From Micromonospora sp. KC723 (lineage in GTDB: Bacteria > Actinomycetota > Actinomycetes > Mycobacteriales > Micromonosporaceae), in the NCBI RefSeq assembly GCF_004348595.1, contig NZ_SMKD01000015.1, positions 1 through 64,000 of the forward strand: DNA of 64,000 nt, written 5' to 3'. Numbering within the stretch: the stretch's first letter is position 1; the number at the start of each line of letters is the position of its first letter. Position numbers and translations under genes: made by a program. Below the pieces are notes generated by a model. The model ran no database searches and was not told the DNA's origin. It was given only the letters and a program-made list of their open reading frames with translations. Shown here piece after piece: positions 46,127-54,652 of this stretch.

Positions 46127-48979
46127 TCACCGGCCCGACGGCCCCGCCGACGCCGAGGTCGCCGTGCCCGCGGACCACGGCCAGGGCACATCGCCGAAGG
46201 CCGCCTCGACCAGCAGCGCCTCGACGCCACGCAGCAGCCCCTCGGCCCGCGCCTCCGGCAGGTACCGGGTGTCGGCGGTGACGACCAGCTCGACCGCGCC
46301 GGGGGCGTCGCGCACCTGCAGGCGGCAGCGCCAGGGGAAGTCCGCCAGCTCCGGCAACCACCGGAAGACGCTGCGGGCCACCATGGTCCGCACGCCGGCC
46401 TCGTCCGGGCCGGCGGTCGAGGGGCGGGCGGGGCGCGACAACCGGGCGTCGTTGAGGTAGCAGAACGGGGCAAGGAAGCTCCGGTGATCGTGGCCCAGGT
46501 CGGTGACCGCGCGTTCCCACCCGGCCGGGTCGTAGTAGGCGTGCCGGTAGGCGTCCAGGGCCGCGCGTCGCGCGCGGGACAGCAACTCGGCGAAGCCGGG
46601 CCGGCCGGCCAGGTCCACCCGGCAGAACCCGATCTGGTTCAGGGTGCCGACGGCGCGGTCGTGGTCGGGCTGGAAGCGGTTGTTGGCCATGACGACGATC
46701 CCGCAGGCGTCCCGCCCGCCCGCGTCCAACCCGGCGGCGGTCGCCGCGAGCAGGGCGTCGGAGGTGCTCACCCGGTGCCGGGCCGCCACCAGAGCCGCCG
46801 CGTGGCGCAGCGCCACGGACACCAGCGAACCACGTAGGTGCCGGGCCGCCGCCGAGGACTGCTCCGGTTCGGCCAGGTTCCCGGTGAGGCCGGCCACCTG
46901 CCGGACCCAGTACGCCACCGCCCGCTGCGAGCGCCGTACCCCGACGTGGCGTTCCCGTTCGGCGAGGTCCAGCGACTGGAGGCCGGGCGGCGTGTCCAAC
47001 GTCCCGCGCAGCAGGAGCACCCGCAGGTCACGCAGCACGGTGTCGGCGGCGTGCAGGTCCACCACGGAGTGGCTGAACACCGCGACGAGCTGCCGTACCT
47101 GGTCGTCGACCGTGACCAGCGCGACCCGCAGCGGCCACTCGGCGACGTGGTCGAAACGCGGCTCGCGCAGCCTGGCGGTCAGCGCGGCCGCGGCACGCCC
47201 GCCGTCCGGGTCGTCGACCGGACGAGCCACGGCATGGACGAGGACCGGCAGCCGGCCCGTCGCCGCCGCCTCCTGGTGCAGCTCCCGGTCACGAAGGCGG
47301 AACCGGGTACGCAGCGACTCGTGCCGGGCGACCAGCGCGCCGACGGCACGCAGCGCCCGGGGCACGTCGACGTCGGCCCGTGCGGCGACCGCCAGGGTGC
47401 GGGAAAGGCCCAGCACCCGGTACGCGGCGGGGGAACGGAACTCCTCGACGGTGCGCCACATGGCGCGCTGCCCCCAGGTCAGCGGCGCGCTCGCGGCGCG
47501 TCCGTGGTGGAACGGCGCGTACGCCACCTGCTCGGCGCCCGTCGTGTCGGGGGCGACCGGGCCGGCGGCGGCCGGAACCCCGGCGGGGGCGGCCGACCAC
47601 GGCCACGGCACCACCGTGAAGGCCGCCTCGACGAGCAGCTCCTCCAGCCCGCGCAGGAACGGCTCGACGGCGTCCATCGGTAGGTGGCGGGTGTCGGCGG
47701 TGAGCGTGACACCGACCCCGGCCGGCTCGTCGACCACGTGGGTCAGCAGGTGCCAGGACGCCTGGTGCAGGCCGGCCGTCCAGGAGAAGGTGCTGCCCGC
47801 CATGGCGGCCCGCAGCTCCTCCCGGGTCGCCCGAGGCGCCCGGTCGGCGCCGCCGGTGGGCAGCCGGACGTCGTTGAAGTAGTAGTACGGCCGAAACGCC
47901 GAGTCGATGTCGACGCCCCGGGCCGCGAAGGCGTGGCGCAGCGCCGACGGCTCGTAGTAGGCGTGCCGCAGACCGTCCAGGGACGCGGCCCACACACGGG
48001 ACACCAGCTCGCCGAAGTCGGGACGCCCGGTCAGGTCCACCACGCAGAAGCCGATCTGGCCGAGGTTGGCGACCGCGTCGGCGTACTCGGCACGGAACCG
48101 GTTGTGGGCCATCGGGAACAGGCCGCACAGCTCGCGGCCCGAGTCCCGGGCCGCCACCGCGGCGAACCCGGCTAGCAGCACCGCCGACACGCTGACCCGC
48201 CGCCGGGCGGCGATCAGTCGGGCGGCGGCGCCGATGGCGGAGGAGACCAGGACGCCCCGGCGCAGCGGGGGGTCGAGCCCCGGCCCGGTCGGGGCCCACG
48301 GCTGGTCGGGCAGGCGCGCGAACTCCCGCAGCCAGTACGCCACGGCCCGCTCCGAGCGGCGCCGGTCGGCCCCGTGCTGGCGGCGGGCCACCTCCGCCGA
48401 CTGCGGGCCGGGTGGCGTGGACAGGGCGCCCCGGAGCAGGAGCAGCCGCAGGTCGCGGAGCACCACCTCGGCGGCGTGCGCGTCCACGGTGGTGTGGCTG
48501 AACACCACCACGACCTGCCGTACCCGGCTGTCCACGGTGACCAGCGCGACGCGCAGCGGCCACTCCTCGGCATGGTCGAACGCGACGTCGCCGAGGCGGC
48601 CGGCGGCCTCCCGGGCGGCCCCTGACCCGTCCTCCACACCGGGGTGCACCAGCAGCGGCAGCACCCCGGCCACCGCCGTCTCCTGGCGCGGCTCGCCGTC
48701 GCGGATCCGCAGCCGGGTGCGCAGCGCGCCGTGGCGGCCGACCAGCTCGCCCACCGCGCGGGCCGCGGCGGCCACGTCCACGCCGGCCCGCGCGGACAGC
48801 GCCACCGTCCGCCGCAGGTTGAGGAAGCGGTGGTTGGAACCGAACCGGCTGATCGACCGCCACAGCACCTGCTGTGCCCAGGTCAGCGGCGCCGTCTGGG
48901 CCCCGGCGCCGGTGAACTCGGCGGGCACGAGGGCCGCCGACGCCCACTCGGCGGGCACCACCACGTCGGTGAATCGCAT
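46127..48979 (-). CDS. Tandem condensation-like domain protein (two divergent C domains)
   Basis: The 950-residue protein contains two homologous halves (about 28-461 and 498-935). Each starts PLTW.Q..(L/M)WR, then SLRTR-type motif, FDH.(A)EWPLRVALVTVD, a VFSH core, RR(S)xRAVAYW, M(A)NNRF, GQIGFC or NQIGFC followed by VDL(T/A)GRP, RHAYY, and ends VPWPWSA. The core reads SHTTVDA (His162, Asp166) in the first half and SHSVVDL (His637, Asp641) in the second. NRPS condensation domains have HHxxxDG; here the catalytic second His and the Asp remain, but the first His and the Gly are absent. No adenylation or carrier domain is attached and no signal peptide is seen. It is divergent from the NRPS gene 140 nt away. 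A homologous single-domain protein lies at 59625-61073. An acyltransferase role acting on the NRPS product is an inference; the domains may be structural. Confidence 0.75.
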   Translation of the reverse strand: MRFTDVVVPAEWASAALVPAEFTGAGAQTAPLTWAQQVLWRSISRFGSNHRFLNLRRTVALSARAGVDVAAAARAVGELVGRHGALRTRLRIRDGEPRQETAVAGVLPLLVHPGVEDGSGAAREAAGRLGDVAFDHAEEWPLRVALVTVDSRVRQVVVVFSHTTVDAHAAEVVLRDLRLLLLRGALSTPPGPQSAEVARRQHGADRRRSERAVAYWLREFARLPDQPWAPTGPGLDPPLRRGVLVSSAIGAAARLIAARRRVSVSAVLLAGFAAVAARDSGRELCGLFPMAHNRFRAEYADAVANLGQIGFCVVDLTGRPDFGELVSRVWAASLDGLRHAYYEPSALRHAFAARGVDIDSAFRPYYYFNDVRLPTGGADRAPRATREELRAAMAGSTFSWTAGLHQASWHLLTHVVDEPAGVGVTLTADTRHLPMDAVEPFLRGLEELLVEAAFTVVPWPWSAAPAGVPAAAGPVAPDTTGAEQVAYAPFHHGRAASAPLTWGQRAMWRTVEEFRSPAAYRVLGLSRTLAVAARADVDVPRALRAVGALVARHESLRTRFRLRDRELHQEAAATGRLPVLVHAVARPVDDPDGGRAAAALTARLREPRFDHVAEWPLRVALVTVDDQVRQLVAVFSHSVVDLHAADTVLRDLRVLLLRGTLDTPPGLQSLDLAERERHVGVRRSQRAVAYWVRQVAGLTGNLAEPEQSSAAARHLRGSLVSVALRHAAALVAARHRVSTSDALLAATAAGLDAGGRDACGIVVMANNRFQPDHDRAVGTLNQIGFCRVDLAGRPGFAELLSRARRAALDAYRHAYYDPAGWERAVTDLGHDHRSFLAPFCYLNDARLSRPARPSTAGPDEAGVRTMVARSVFRWLPELADFPWRCRLQVRDAPGAVELVVTADTRYLPEARAEGLLRGVEALLVEAAFGDVPWPWSAGTATSASAGPSGR

Positions 48980-49011
48980 TCCCGACCGTACGACGGCCGG
49001 CGCCCCGGCCG

Positions 49012-49023
49012 GATCGCTCGATC
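49012..49023. promoter_or_regulatory. Inverted repeat in the divergent NRPS promoter region
   Basis: GATCG-CT-CGATC is an inverted repeat 33 nt before the divergent condensation-like gene's start and about 100 nt before the NRPS start. Two further CGATC copies follow at 49042-49046 and 49050-49054. The cluster may bind a regulator; no -35/-10 pair is clear in the 140-nt gap. Confidence 0.25.
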
Positions 49024-49119
49024 ATGTCTTCCACAGTGGACCGATCAGCCGATCCATTGCGTTGGTTGCGGCATGCACACTACTGGCTCCCGTCCGTCAC
49101 CGCACCGAGAAGGTACCGC

Positions 49120-52100
49120 GTGACCAACGTCGACGTACCGCCGCGGAGCCCCGCCCCCGCGCCGACCGCGACCCGGCCTGCCGCAGACCCCCGCCTGTCG
49201 TTCGGCCAGGAACGGATCTGGTTCACCGAACAGCTCACCCCCGGCACCGCCGCGTACGTCATCCACTCGACCACCCGGCTGCGCGGGCCGCTCGACGTCG
49301 ACCTGCTGCGCGCAGCCCTCGACGCCACCGCCGACCGGCACGACAGCCTGCGCATGCGGTTCACCGAGAACGCCGACGGGGAACCCGTCGTGCACGTGCT
49401 CCCGCGGGTGCGGGTGCCGGTCACCGTCACCGCGGCGCCGTCGGAGGCCGCCGCCCGCGCGCTGGTGGCCGCGTCCGTCGCCACCCCCTTCGATCTCCAC
49501 CACGCCCCGTTGCTGCGCGTCCTCGTCGTGCGGCTCGGCGACGAGGAGCACCTCGTGCACCTCGCGACGCACCACATCGTCAGCGACGGCTGGTCGCTGA
49601 ACCTGCTCCTCGGCGAGGTCGCCGCCACCTACGCCGCGCTGCGCGACGGCGGCGCCCCGCCTGCGGCACCGGCCGTCGGCTACGTCGACTACGCCGCGTG
49701 GCAGCGGGACCGGCTCGACGGCCCGGCCACCGGCGAGGGCTTCGCGTACTGGACCGGTGCGCTGGTCGGCGTGCCCCCGCTGGAGCTGCCCACCGACCGG
49801 CCCCGGCCGGCCGTGCAGTCGTACACCGGCGACACCCACCGCTTCACCCTCGACGCCGAGCTCACCGACGGCCTGCGCCGGCTCAGCCGCGTCCACCGGG
49901 CCACCCTCTACATGACCCTGCTCACCGGTTTGCAGGCCGTGCTGTTCCGGTACAGCGGCCAGCGCGACTTCGCCATCGGGTCCCCGGTCGCCGGCCGGGT
50001 GGTGCCCGAACTGGAGAACCTCGTCGGTCTCTTCGTCAACACCCTCGCCCTGCGTGCCGACCTCTCCCCGGTCGCGGCCACCGCCGACGCCCCGGCCACC
50101 GAGCCCAGCTTCGCGGCCCTGCTGCGGCGCACCCGCACCACCGTGGTCCGGGCCCTGGCGCACCAGGAGATCCCGTTCGAACGGCTGGTCAGGGAGCTGC
50201 ACGTGGCCCGCGACGTCAGCCGTTCCCCGGTGTTCCAGGTGCTGTTCACCCTGCAGAACTACGCCCGCGGTGGCGAACACTGGCCCGCCGGCCTGCACGC
50301 CGAGGGCGTCGGCACCGACGCCGCCACCGCCCGCTTCGACCTGTCGTTCTACGTCAGCGAGACCCCGGACGGCCTGCGCGGCATGGTCGTCTACCAGACC
50401 GGCCTGTTCGACGCCGCGACCGTTCGCCAGCTGACCGACAGCTTCGAGACGCTGTTGCGTGCCGCGGTCGCCCGGCCGGACCTGCCCGTCGTCGACCTGG
50501 ACCTGCTCGGCCCCGCCGAGCGGGACCGGATGCTCGCGCTCGCCCGGTCGGGGCGGGGTGACGCCGAGGCTGACCATCCACCCGCCGGCGCCGGTGTCAC
50601 CGGCCGGGCGGACACCCTGGCCGACCTCATCACCCCCTTCGTCACCGCCACGCCCGACGCGCCGGCCGTGGTCCGGGGGGCGGACACGCTCACCTACCGG
50701 GAGCTCGACCGGCGGGCGAACCGGCTGGCCCACCTGCTGCGCGCCCGGGGCGTCGGTCCGGACCGGCTGGTCGGGGTCCTGCTGGAGCAGTCCGTCGACC
50801 TGGCCGCGGCGCTGCTCGGAGTGCTCCGCGCCGGCGGCGCGTACCTGCCGCTGGATCCGGAGCAGCCGGCCGCCCGGCTGGCCGTGATGCTCGCCGACGC
50901 CCGCCCGACGGTGGTGCTCACCGACGCGGAGCTGCGGGAGCGGCTGCCCGCCGACGCCCCGGCGGTGTGCCTCGACGGGCTCGCCGTCGAGGCCGCGGCG
51001 GCACCCGACACCCCACCGGAGGCCGGGACGACCGGCGAGAACCTCGCGTACGTCATCTACACCTCCGGGTCCACCGGCACGCCGAAGGGCGTCGCGGTGG
51101 CGCACCGACAGGTGCTGCGCTACCTCGACGGGGTGGCCGACCGGTTCGGTGTCGTTCCGGCCGCCCGGTACGGGCTGATGCAGTCCATGTCGTTCGACTT
51201 CAGCGTCACCCTGTTCTACCTGGCGCTGGCCACCGGCGGCGCGGTGCACCTGCTGCCGCGCCGCGGCACCGGCGCCGAACTGGCCGCGCGGCTGCGCGCC
51301 GGGCGCATCGACTACCTGAAGATCACCCCCTCGCACCTGGCGGCGCTCACCGCCGACGCCGAGCCGGCCGAGCTGCTGCCCGCCCGCGCGCTGATCCTCG
51401 GCGGCGAGGCGTCCGACCTGGAGCGCGTCGCTCCGCTCGCCGCCGTCGGTGGGGTCCGGGTCTTCAACCACTACGGCCCCACCGAGGCCACCGTCGGCGT
51501 GGCCACCTACGAGGTGGTCGCCGACGGCCCGCGCGCCGGCCCGGTGCCGATCGGGCGGCCCCTGCCGTACGCCCGCGTCTACGTGCTCGACGAGCGGATG
51601 CGTCCGGTGCCGGTCGGCGTGCCCGGTGAGCTGTACCTCGGCGGCGACCGGCTCGCCCGCGGCTACCTGAACCGGCCCGACCTCACCGCCGAACGGTTCG
51701 TGCCCGACCCGTACGGCCCCCCGGGCGCCCGCCTGTACCGCACCGGCGACCGGGGGCGCTGGAACGCCGACGGGCAGCTGGTCTTCCTCGGCCGGCACGA
51801 CCACCAGGTGAAGATCCGCGGCTACCGGGTCGAGCTGGGGGAGATCGAAGCCACCCTGCGGGACTGCGCCGGCGTACGGCAGGCGGCGGTGCTGCTGCGC
51901 GACGACCGGCTGGTGGCGTACCTGGAGCCGGCGCCCGGCGCGAACCGCCCGGAGCCGGCACGCCTGCGCCGCGACCTCGCCGACCGGCTGCCCGAGCACA
52001 TGGTGCCGACCCGCTGGATGGTCCTGGACCGGCTGCCGTTGCAGGAGCACGGCAAGGTGGACCGGCGGGCCCTGCCCGAGCCGGGCGACGCGCCGCCGGA

Positions 52101-54651
52101 CGGCGAGCGGGTGGCCCCGGCCGGGCCGGTGGAGGCCCTGGTGGCCGGCATCTGGCAGAGCGTGCTGGGAGTGGCCGACGTCGGCGCCACCGACGACTTC
52201 TTCGACCTGGGTGGGCACTCGCTGCTGGCCACCCGGGTGGTGGCCCGGCTGCGCCGGGAGTTGCCCGCCGTGGTCGGCGTCGACGCCCCGGCGGTCAGCG
52301 TGATGGACCTGTTCCGCCACCGCACCGTACGCGAGCTCGCCGCCCTCGTCGCCGGGGCCGAGGCCGGACCCGGCGGGCTGCTGCACGAACTGACCCCGCC
52401 GGCGCCGCCCGCCGGGCGGGTCGCCACCCTGGTCTGCGTCCCGTACGGCGGGGGCAGCGCCGTGGTGTACCAACCGCTGGCCGACGCGCTGCCGGCCGGG
52501 TACCGGCTGCTGTCGGTGGCCATGCCCGGCCACGACATCGGCCTCGCCGACGAGCCCGCGCCCATCGCCGACGTCGCCGCCGACGTCGTCGCGGAGATCC
52601 TGGCCCGGGTGGCGGGCCCGCTGATCCTCTACGGACACTGCGGCCCCGGCGGCGCGCTGGCCGTGGAGGTCGCCCGCCGGCTGGAGGCCGCCGGCCGGGA
52701 CCTGCTGGCGGTGTACCTCGGCGCGGTCTTCCCGTTCGCCCGACCGGCCGGCGGGCCGCTAGGCCCGCTGCTGCGGCTGCGACTGGCCGAACGCCTCCGC
52801 AGCGACCGCATCTACCGCACCTGGCTGCAGGCGCAGGGCACCGCCGTCGGGTCGCTCGCGCCCGACGAGGTCCGGTTCCTGATCCGGGCGATGCGGCACG
52901 ACGCCGAGGTCTCCGAGGACTACTTCACCGAGCTGACACGCCAGCGGGTCACCCCGCTGCGGGCTCCCGTCATCTCGGTGGTCGGCGAGCGCGACCGCAG
53001 CACCGACTACCACGAGGAACGGTACCGGGAGTGGCACTTCCTCACCGACCGCACCGCGCTGGCGGTGGTCGACGAGGGCGGGCACTACTTCCTCAAGTAC
53101 CGGGCCGCCGAACTGGCGGAGATCGTCACCGACGTGCACCGGCGGCTCGACGGGCCGCCACCCGCGCCGACCGACCCGGACGCCACCCGGCCCGCCTGGC
53201 AGCTCGCCGCCGTCTCCCGCCGGCCCGCCGGCCCTCCGCCACCGGGCACCGACACCCCGGCGGACGCCGCGCCGCCGCCCAGCATGCGCCGTTTCGGGCT
53301 GGTTGCCGCCGGGCAGATCGTCTCCGGCCTGGGCACCGCTCTGACCACCTTCGCGATCCCACTGTGGATCTACACCCAGACCGGGTCGCTCGCCCGGTTC
53401 GCGCTGTTCGCCGTGCTCAGCCTGCTGCCCGGCCTGCTCGTCGCGCCGCTGGCCGGGGCGCTGGTCGACCGCTCCAGCCGGCGGCGGGTCCTGCTGCTGG
53501 CCAACGCCGCCGCCGGCGGCGCCAACGCGGTGATGGTCGGGCTCGTGCTGGCCGACCGGGCCGAGGTGTGGCAGTTCTACCCACTGACGGCGTGGTTGTC
53601 GGTGGCGCTGGCGTTCCAGCGCCTCGCGTTCGTCTCGGCGGTGCCGCAACTGGTGCCCAAGCGCTACCTCGGCCATGCCAACGGTCTCACCCAGACCGCC
53701 GTCGGCCTCACCCAGTTCACCGTGCCCTTGCTGGCCGTGGCCCTGTTGCAGGCCGTCGGACTGCGCGGCATCCTGCTCATCGACGTGGCGTCGTACCTGT
53801 TCGCGATCGGGGTCCTGGCGGTCGTGCGGTTCCCGCGCACCCTGGCGCTGCGACGGCGCGAGGGCATCGGCGCGGAGATCGTCGCCGGCCTGCGCTACTC
53901 GCTGCGCCGCCCGGAGTTCCGCGCCATGCTGGCGTTCTTCGCGGCGCTGAACTTCTTCCTGTTCCCGGTGCTGTTCCTGCTCTCCCCGCTGGTGCTCGGC
54001 TTCGCCGACCTGGCCGAGGTGGCCCGGGTCGCGCTCGCCGGCGGGGTGGGTGCGGCCGTCGGTGGCCTGGTGATGCTGGTCTGGGGCGGCCCCCGCCGGC
54101 ACCGGATGCGCGGGGTGCTGCTGGGCACCTGCGGCATCGGGGCTGCCGCCGTGCTGACCGGGCTGCGACCGAACCTGCTGCTCATCGGTGCCGGCGCGTT
54201 CGGCATGTACCTGGCCCTCGGCATCGTCAACGGCGTCTACCACACGATCATCCAGACCAAGGTGCCGGCGCGTGTCCACGGTCGGGTCTTCGCGCTCAAC
54301 CAGATGGTCGCGCAGTCCACGCTGCCGCTGGGCTGGGGTGTCGTCGCACCGTTCGCCGCCCGGGTCGCCGAGCCGACGCTGCTGCCCGACGGCGCGCTGG
54401 CCACCACGGTCGGCGTGGTGATCGGCGTCGGTCCGGGGCGCGGCCACGGCCTGCTGTACGTGCTGTTCGGGTTGTGCATCGTGCTGACGGCGCTGGTGTC
54501 GCTGCTCACGCCGACCCTCGCCCGGTTCGACGACGAGGTGCCCGACGCGCCGCCGGACGACCTGGTCGGCATCGAGGAGCGCCGGGCCCGGGTCGCCGGT
54601 GCCCCGGACCGCCGGGTGCCGGCCGCCACGGCGGGACGGGAGGCCGCCTGA
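49120..54651 (+). CDS. NRPS module C-A-PCP-TE fused to an MFS transporter
   Basis: The 1843-residue fusion contains, in order, a condensation domain (about 24-465; HHIVSDG at 151-157) and an adenylation domain (about 490-985; YTSGSTGTPKGV, NHYGPTE, YRTGDRG). The carrier domain has its phosphopantetheine Ser about 1034 in LGGHSLL. The thioesterase (about 1090-1345) has Cys1174 in GHCGPGG, where Ser is usual, with VVGERD and GGHYF for the Asp and His. An MFS domain (about 1390-1810) shows many hydrophobic helices and the loop DRSSRRR. The ten specificity positions of the A domain read D-F-T-K-I-G-H-V-G-K by alignment to GrsA, closest to Asp codes. GTG 49120 is chosen because GAGAAGG lies 6 nt upstream; an ATG at 49024 is open in frame. 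It probably adds the last residue, releases the product and exports it. Confidence 0.85.
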   Translation: MTNVDVPPRSPAPAPTATRPAADPRLSFGQERIWFTEQLTPGTAAYVIHSTTRLRGPLDVDLLRAALDATADRHDSLRMRFTENADGEPVVHVLPRVRVPVTVTAAPSEAAARALVAASVATPFDLHHAPLLRVLVVRLGDEEHLVHLATHHIVSDGWSLNLLLGEVAATYAALRDGGAPPAAPAVGYVDYAAWQRDRLDGPATGEGFAYWTGALVGVPPLELPTDRPRPAVQSYTGDTHRFTLDAELTDGLRRLSRVHRATLYMTLLTGLQAVLFRYSGQRDFAIGSPVAGRVVPELENLVGLFVNTLALRADLSPVAATADAPATEPSFAALLRRTRTTVVRALAHQEIPFERLVRELHVARDVSRSPVFQVLFTLQNYARGGEHWPAGLHAEGVGTDAATARFDLSFYVSETPDGLRGMVVYQTGLFDAATVRQLTDSFETLLRAAVARPDLPVVDLDLLGPAERDRMLALARSGRGDAEADHPPAGAGVTGRADTLADLITPFVTATPDAPAVVRGADTLTYRELDRRANRLAHLLRARGVGPDRLVGVLLEQSVDLAAALLGVLRAGGAYLPLDPEQPAARLAVMLADARPTVVLTDAELRERLPADAPAVCLDGLAVEAAAAPDTPPEAGTTGENLAYVIYTSGSTGTPKGVAVAHRQVLRYLDGVADRFGVVPAARYGLMQSMSFDFSVTLFYLALATGGAVHLLPRRGTGAELAARLRAGRIDYLKITPSHLAALTADAEPAELLPARALILGGEASDLERVAPLAAVGGVRVFNHYGPTEATVGVATYEVVADGPRAGPVPIGRPLPYARVYVLDERMRPVPVGVPGELYLGGDRLARGYLNRPDLTAERFVPDPYGPPGARLYRTGDRGRWNADGQLVFLGRHDHQVKIRGYRVELGEIEATLRDCAGVRQAAVLLRDDRLVAYLEPAPGANRPEPARLRRDLADRLPEHMVPTRWMVLDRLPLQEHGKVDRRALPEPGDAPPDGERVAPAGPVEALVAGIWQSVLGVADVGATDDFFDLGGHSLLATRVVARLRRELPAVVGVDAPAVSVMDLFRHRTVRELAALVAGAEAGPGGLLHELTPPAPPAGRVATLVCVPYGGGSAVVYQPLADALPAGYRLLSVAMPGHDIGLADEPAPIADVAADVVAEILARVAGPLILYGHCGPGGALAVEVARRLEAAGRDLLAVYLGAVFPFARPAGGPLGPLLRLRLAERLRSDRIYRTWLQAQGTAVGSLAPDEVRFLIRAMRHDAEVSEDYFTELTRQRVTPLRAPVISVVGERDRSTDYHEERYREWHFLTDRTALAVVDEGGHYFLKYRAAELAEIVTDVHRRLDGPPPAPTDPDATRPAWQLAAVSRRPAGPPPPGTDTPADAAPPPSMRRFGLVAAGQIVSGLGTALTTFAIPLWIYTQTGSLARFALFAVLSLLPGLLVAPLAGALVDRSSRRRVLLLANAAAGGANAVMVGLVLADRAEVWQFYPLTAWLSVALAFQRLAFVSAVPQLVPKRYLGHANGLTQTAVGLTQFTVPLLAVALLQAVGLRGILLIDVASYLFAIGVLAVVRFPRTLALRRREGIGAEIVAGLRYSLRRPEFRAMLAFFAALNFFLFPVLFLLSPLVLGFADLAEVARVALAGGVGAAVGGLVMLVWGGPRRHRMRGVLLGTCGIGAAAVLTGLRPNLLLIGAGAFGMYLALGIVNGVYHTIIQTKVPARVHGRVFALNQMVAQSTLPLGWGVVAPFAARVAEPTLLPDGALATTVGVVIGVGPGRGHGLLYVLFGLCIVLTALVSLLTPTLARFDDEVPDAPPDDLVGIEERRARVAGAPDRRVPAATAGREAA

Positions 54652-54652
54652 C

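Noticed and set aside
49045-52638. Minus-strand open frame of about 1200 codons opposite the NRPS-MFS gene
   Set aside because: Same antisense effect; composition is not protein-like and no start signal is present.
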